64,000 bases of DNA from Rhynochetos jubatus. Its lineage: Eukaryota > Chordata > Aves > Eurypygiformes > Rhynochetidae. Both the position numbers and the translations under genes were made by a program. This document shows, one piece after another, positions 63,601 to 64,000 of this stretch (its first letter is position 1; each line of letters opens with the position of its first letter). The notes under the pieces are model-generated. The model ran no database searches and was not told where the DNA came from. It worked only from the letters and a program-made list of their open reading frames with translations. Location of the stretch: the NCBI GenBank assembly GCA_027574665.1, contig CM050648.1, positions 139,624,175-139,688,174 on the forward strand, in the 5' to 3' direction.

Positions 63601-64000
63601 TCCTTGGTGCCTGTATTGTGGAAGCTGTCTGTTTTGCTTGGATTTCTCTTAATGACTGTTGTGTCCTTTTTGTCACGTCTGTGACCTAAAGCATGCTCCT
63701 GTCACTGAAAGCACAATCTTTTTTTGCCCTCCAGTCAAATCCCAGGCTGGACTACCCTTGCAACTGTGTCTTTACTGATGGCAAATCCCTTCAGTACATT
63801 TTGGCTGCACTGTTAGTCTCGAGGCTGTATTTTCACTGTTTGATTTTGTTTTCATTGCTGGTAGATAACTATATTGCATTCAAGTGGAGTTGCACAGACC
63901 CTGGAAGCAGAGATGGTCTGCTTAAAGTGTGGATTCCCTGTGTGTTCTGGGCCTTGGGCATTCCCCAATGCATTTGAGTTTCTCTTCAAGAGTTACTGAG
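60666..64000. other. non-coding stretch to the window end
   Basis: T-rich DNA at 60780-61250, then mixed composition. An AT-rich, CpG-poor segment at about 62560-63020 has many TTAAT/TAATTA-type words. No exon is recognised. The open frames at 63450-63689 and 63693-63977 have no domain. Confidence 0.55.

Larger units (their letters stand above)
28293..64000 (+). other. SYT16: probable SYT16 first intron (continues beyond window)
   Basis: From the donor at 28293 to the window end, about 35.7 kb, I find no exon with recognisable protein similarity, no second CpG island and no gene on the minus strand. This fits the very long 5' introns known for SYT16. The span holds the CR1 copies, microsatellites and inverted repeat listed separately. 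Intron status is inferred. Confidence 0.5.

Overview
The window is nuclear DNA from a bird. Three things show this: intron-split vertebrate genes with GT-AG junctions, two CpG-island promoters, and many CR1 non-LTR retrotransposon copies, one of which keeps much of its reverse transcriptase region. The gene order HIF1A, then SNAPC1, then a probable SYT16 start, all on the plus strand, matches the order I know from vertebrate genomes (human chromosome 14). The species cannot be fixed from sequence alone.

Layout. Positions 1-4970 hold the 3' end of HIF1A: the last three coding exons (528-636, 3292-3418, 3584-3735) and a long conserved 3'UTR ending near an AATAAA at 4948. Positions 4971 to about 10700 are intergenic, with no convincing gene. 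A CpG island at about 10735-12480 covers the SNAPC1 promoter. SNAPC1 is complete: ten coding exons from the ATG at 12063 to the TAG at 23032-23034, predicted 364 aa, with a poly(A) signal at 23434. Positions 23440-27850 are intergenic. A second CpG island at about 27850-28720 holds a short first coding exon (ATG at 28280, donor at 28293), best explained as the start of SYT16. From there to the end the window looks like a very long first intron. I could find no further coding exon in it, only CR1 copies, simple repeats and unique non-coding DNA.

Functions. HIF1A encodes the oxygen-regulated transcription factor subunit; the part here carries the C-terminal nuclear localisation signal and the C-terminal transactivation domain with the asparagine that FIH hydroxylates. 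SNAPC1 encodes a subunit of SNAPc, which binds the proximal sequence element of snRNA genes transcribed by RNA polymerases II and III. SYT16 is an atypical synaptotagmin. The three are neighbours by conserved synteny, not members of one pathway.

I found no new biological system. The most checkable observations are a duplicated GSLFQ motif across a HIF1A splice junction with an in-frame alternative acceptor, a perfect 19-bp inverted repeat at 40381-40430, a 38-bp strictly alternating purine-pyrimidine tract at 46946-46983, and a diverged 105-bp tandem duplication near 24050-24215. Long open frames in the two CpG islands are composition artefacts.
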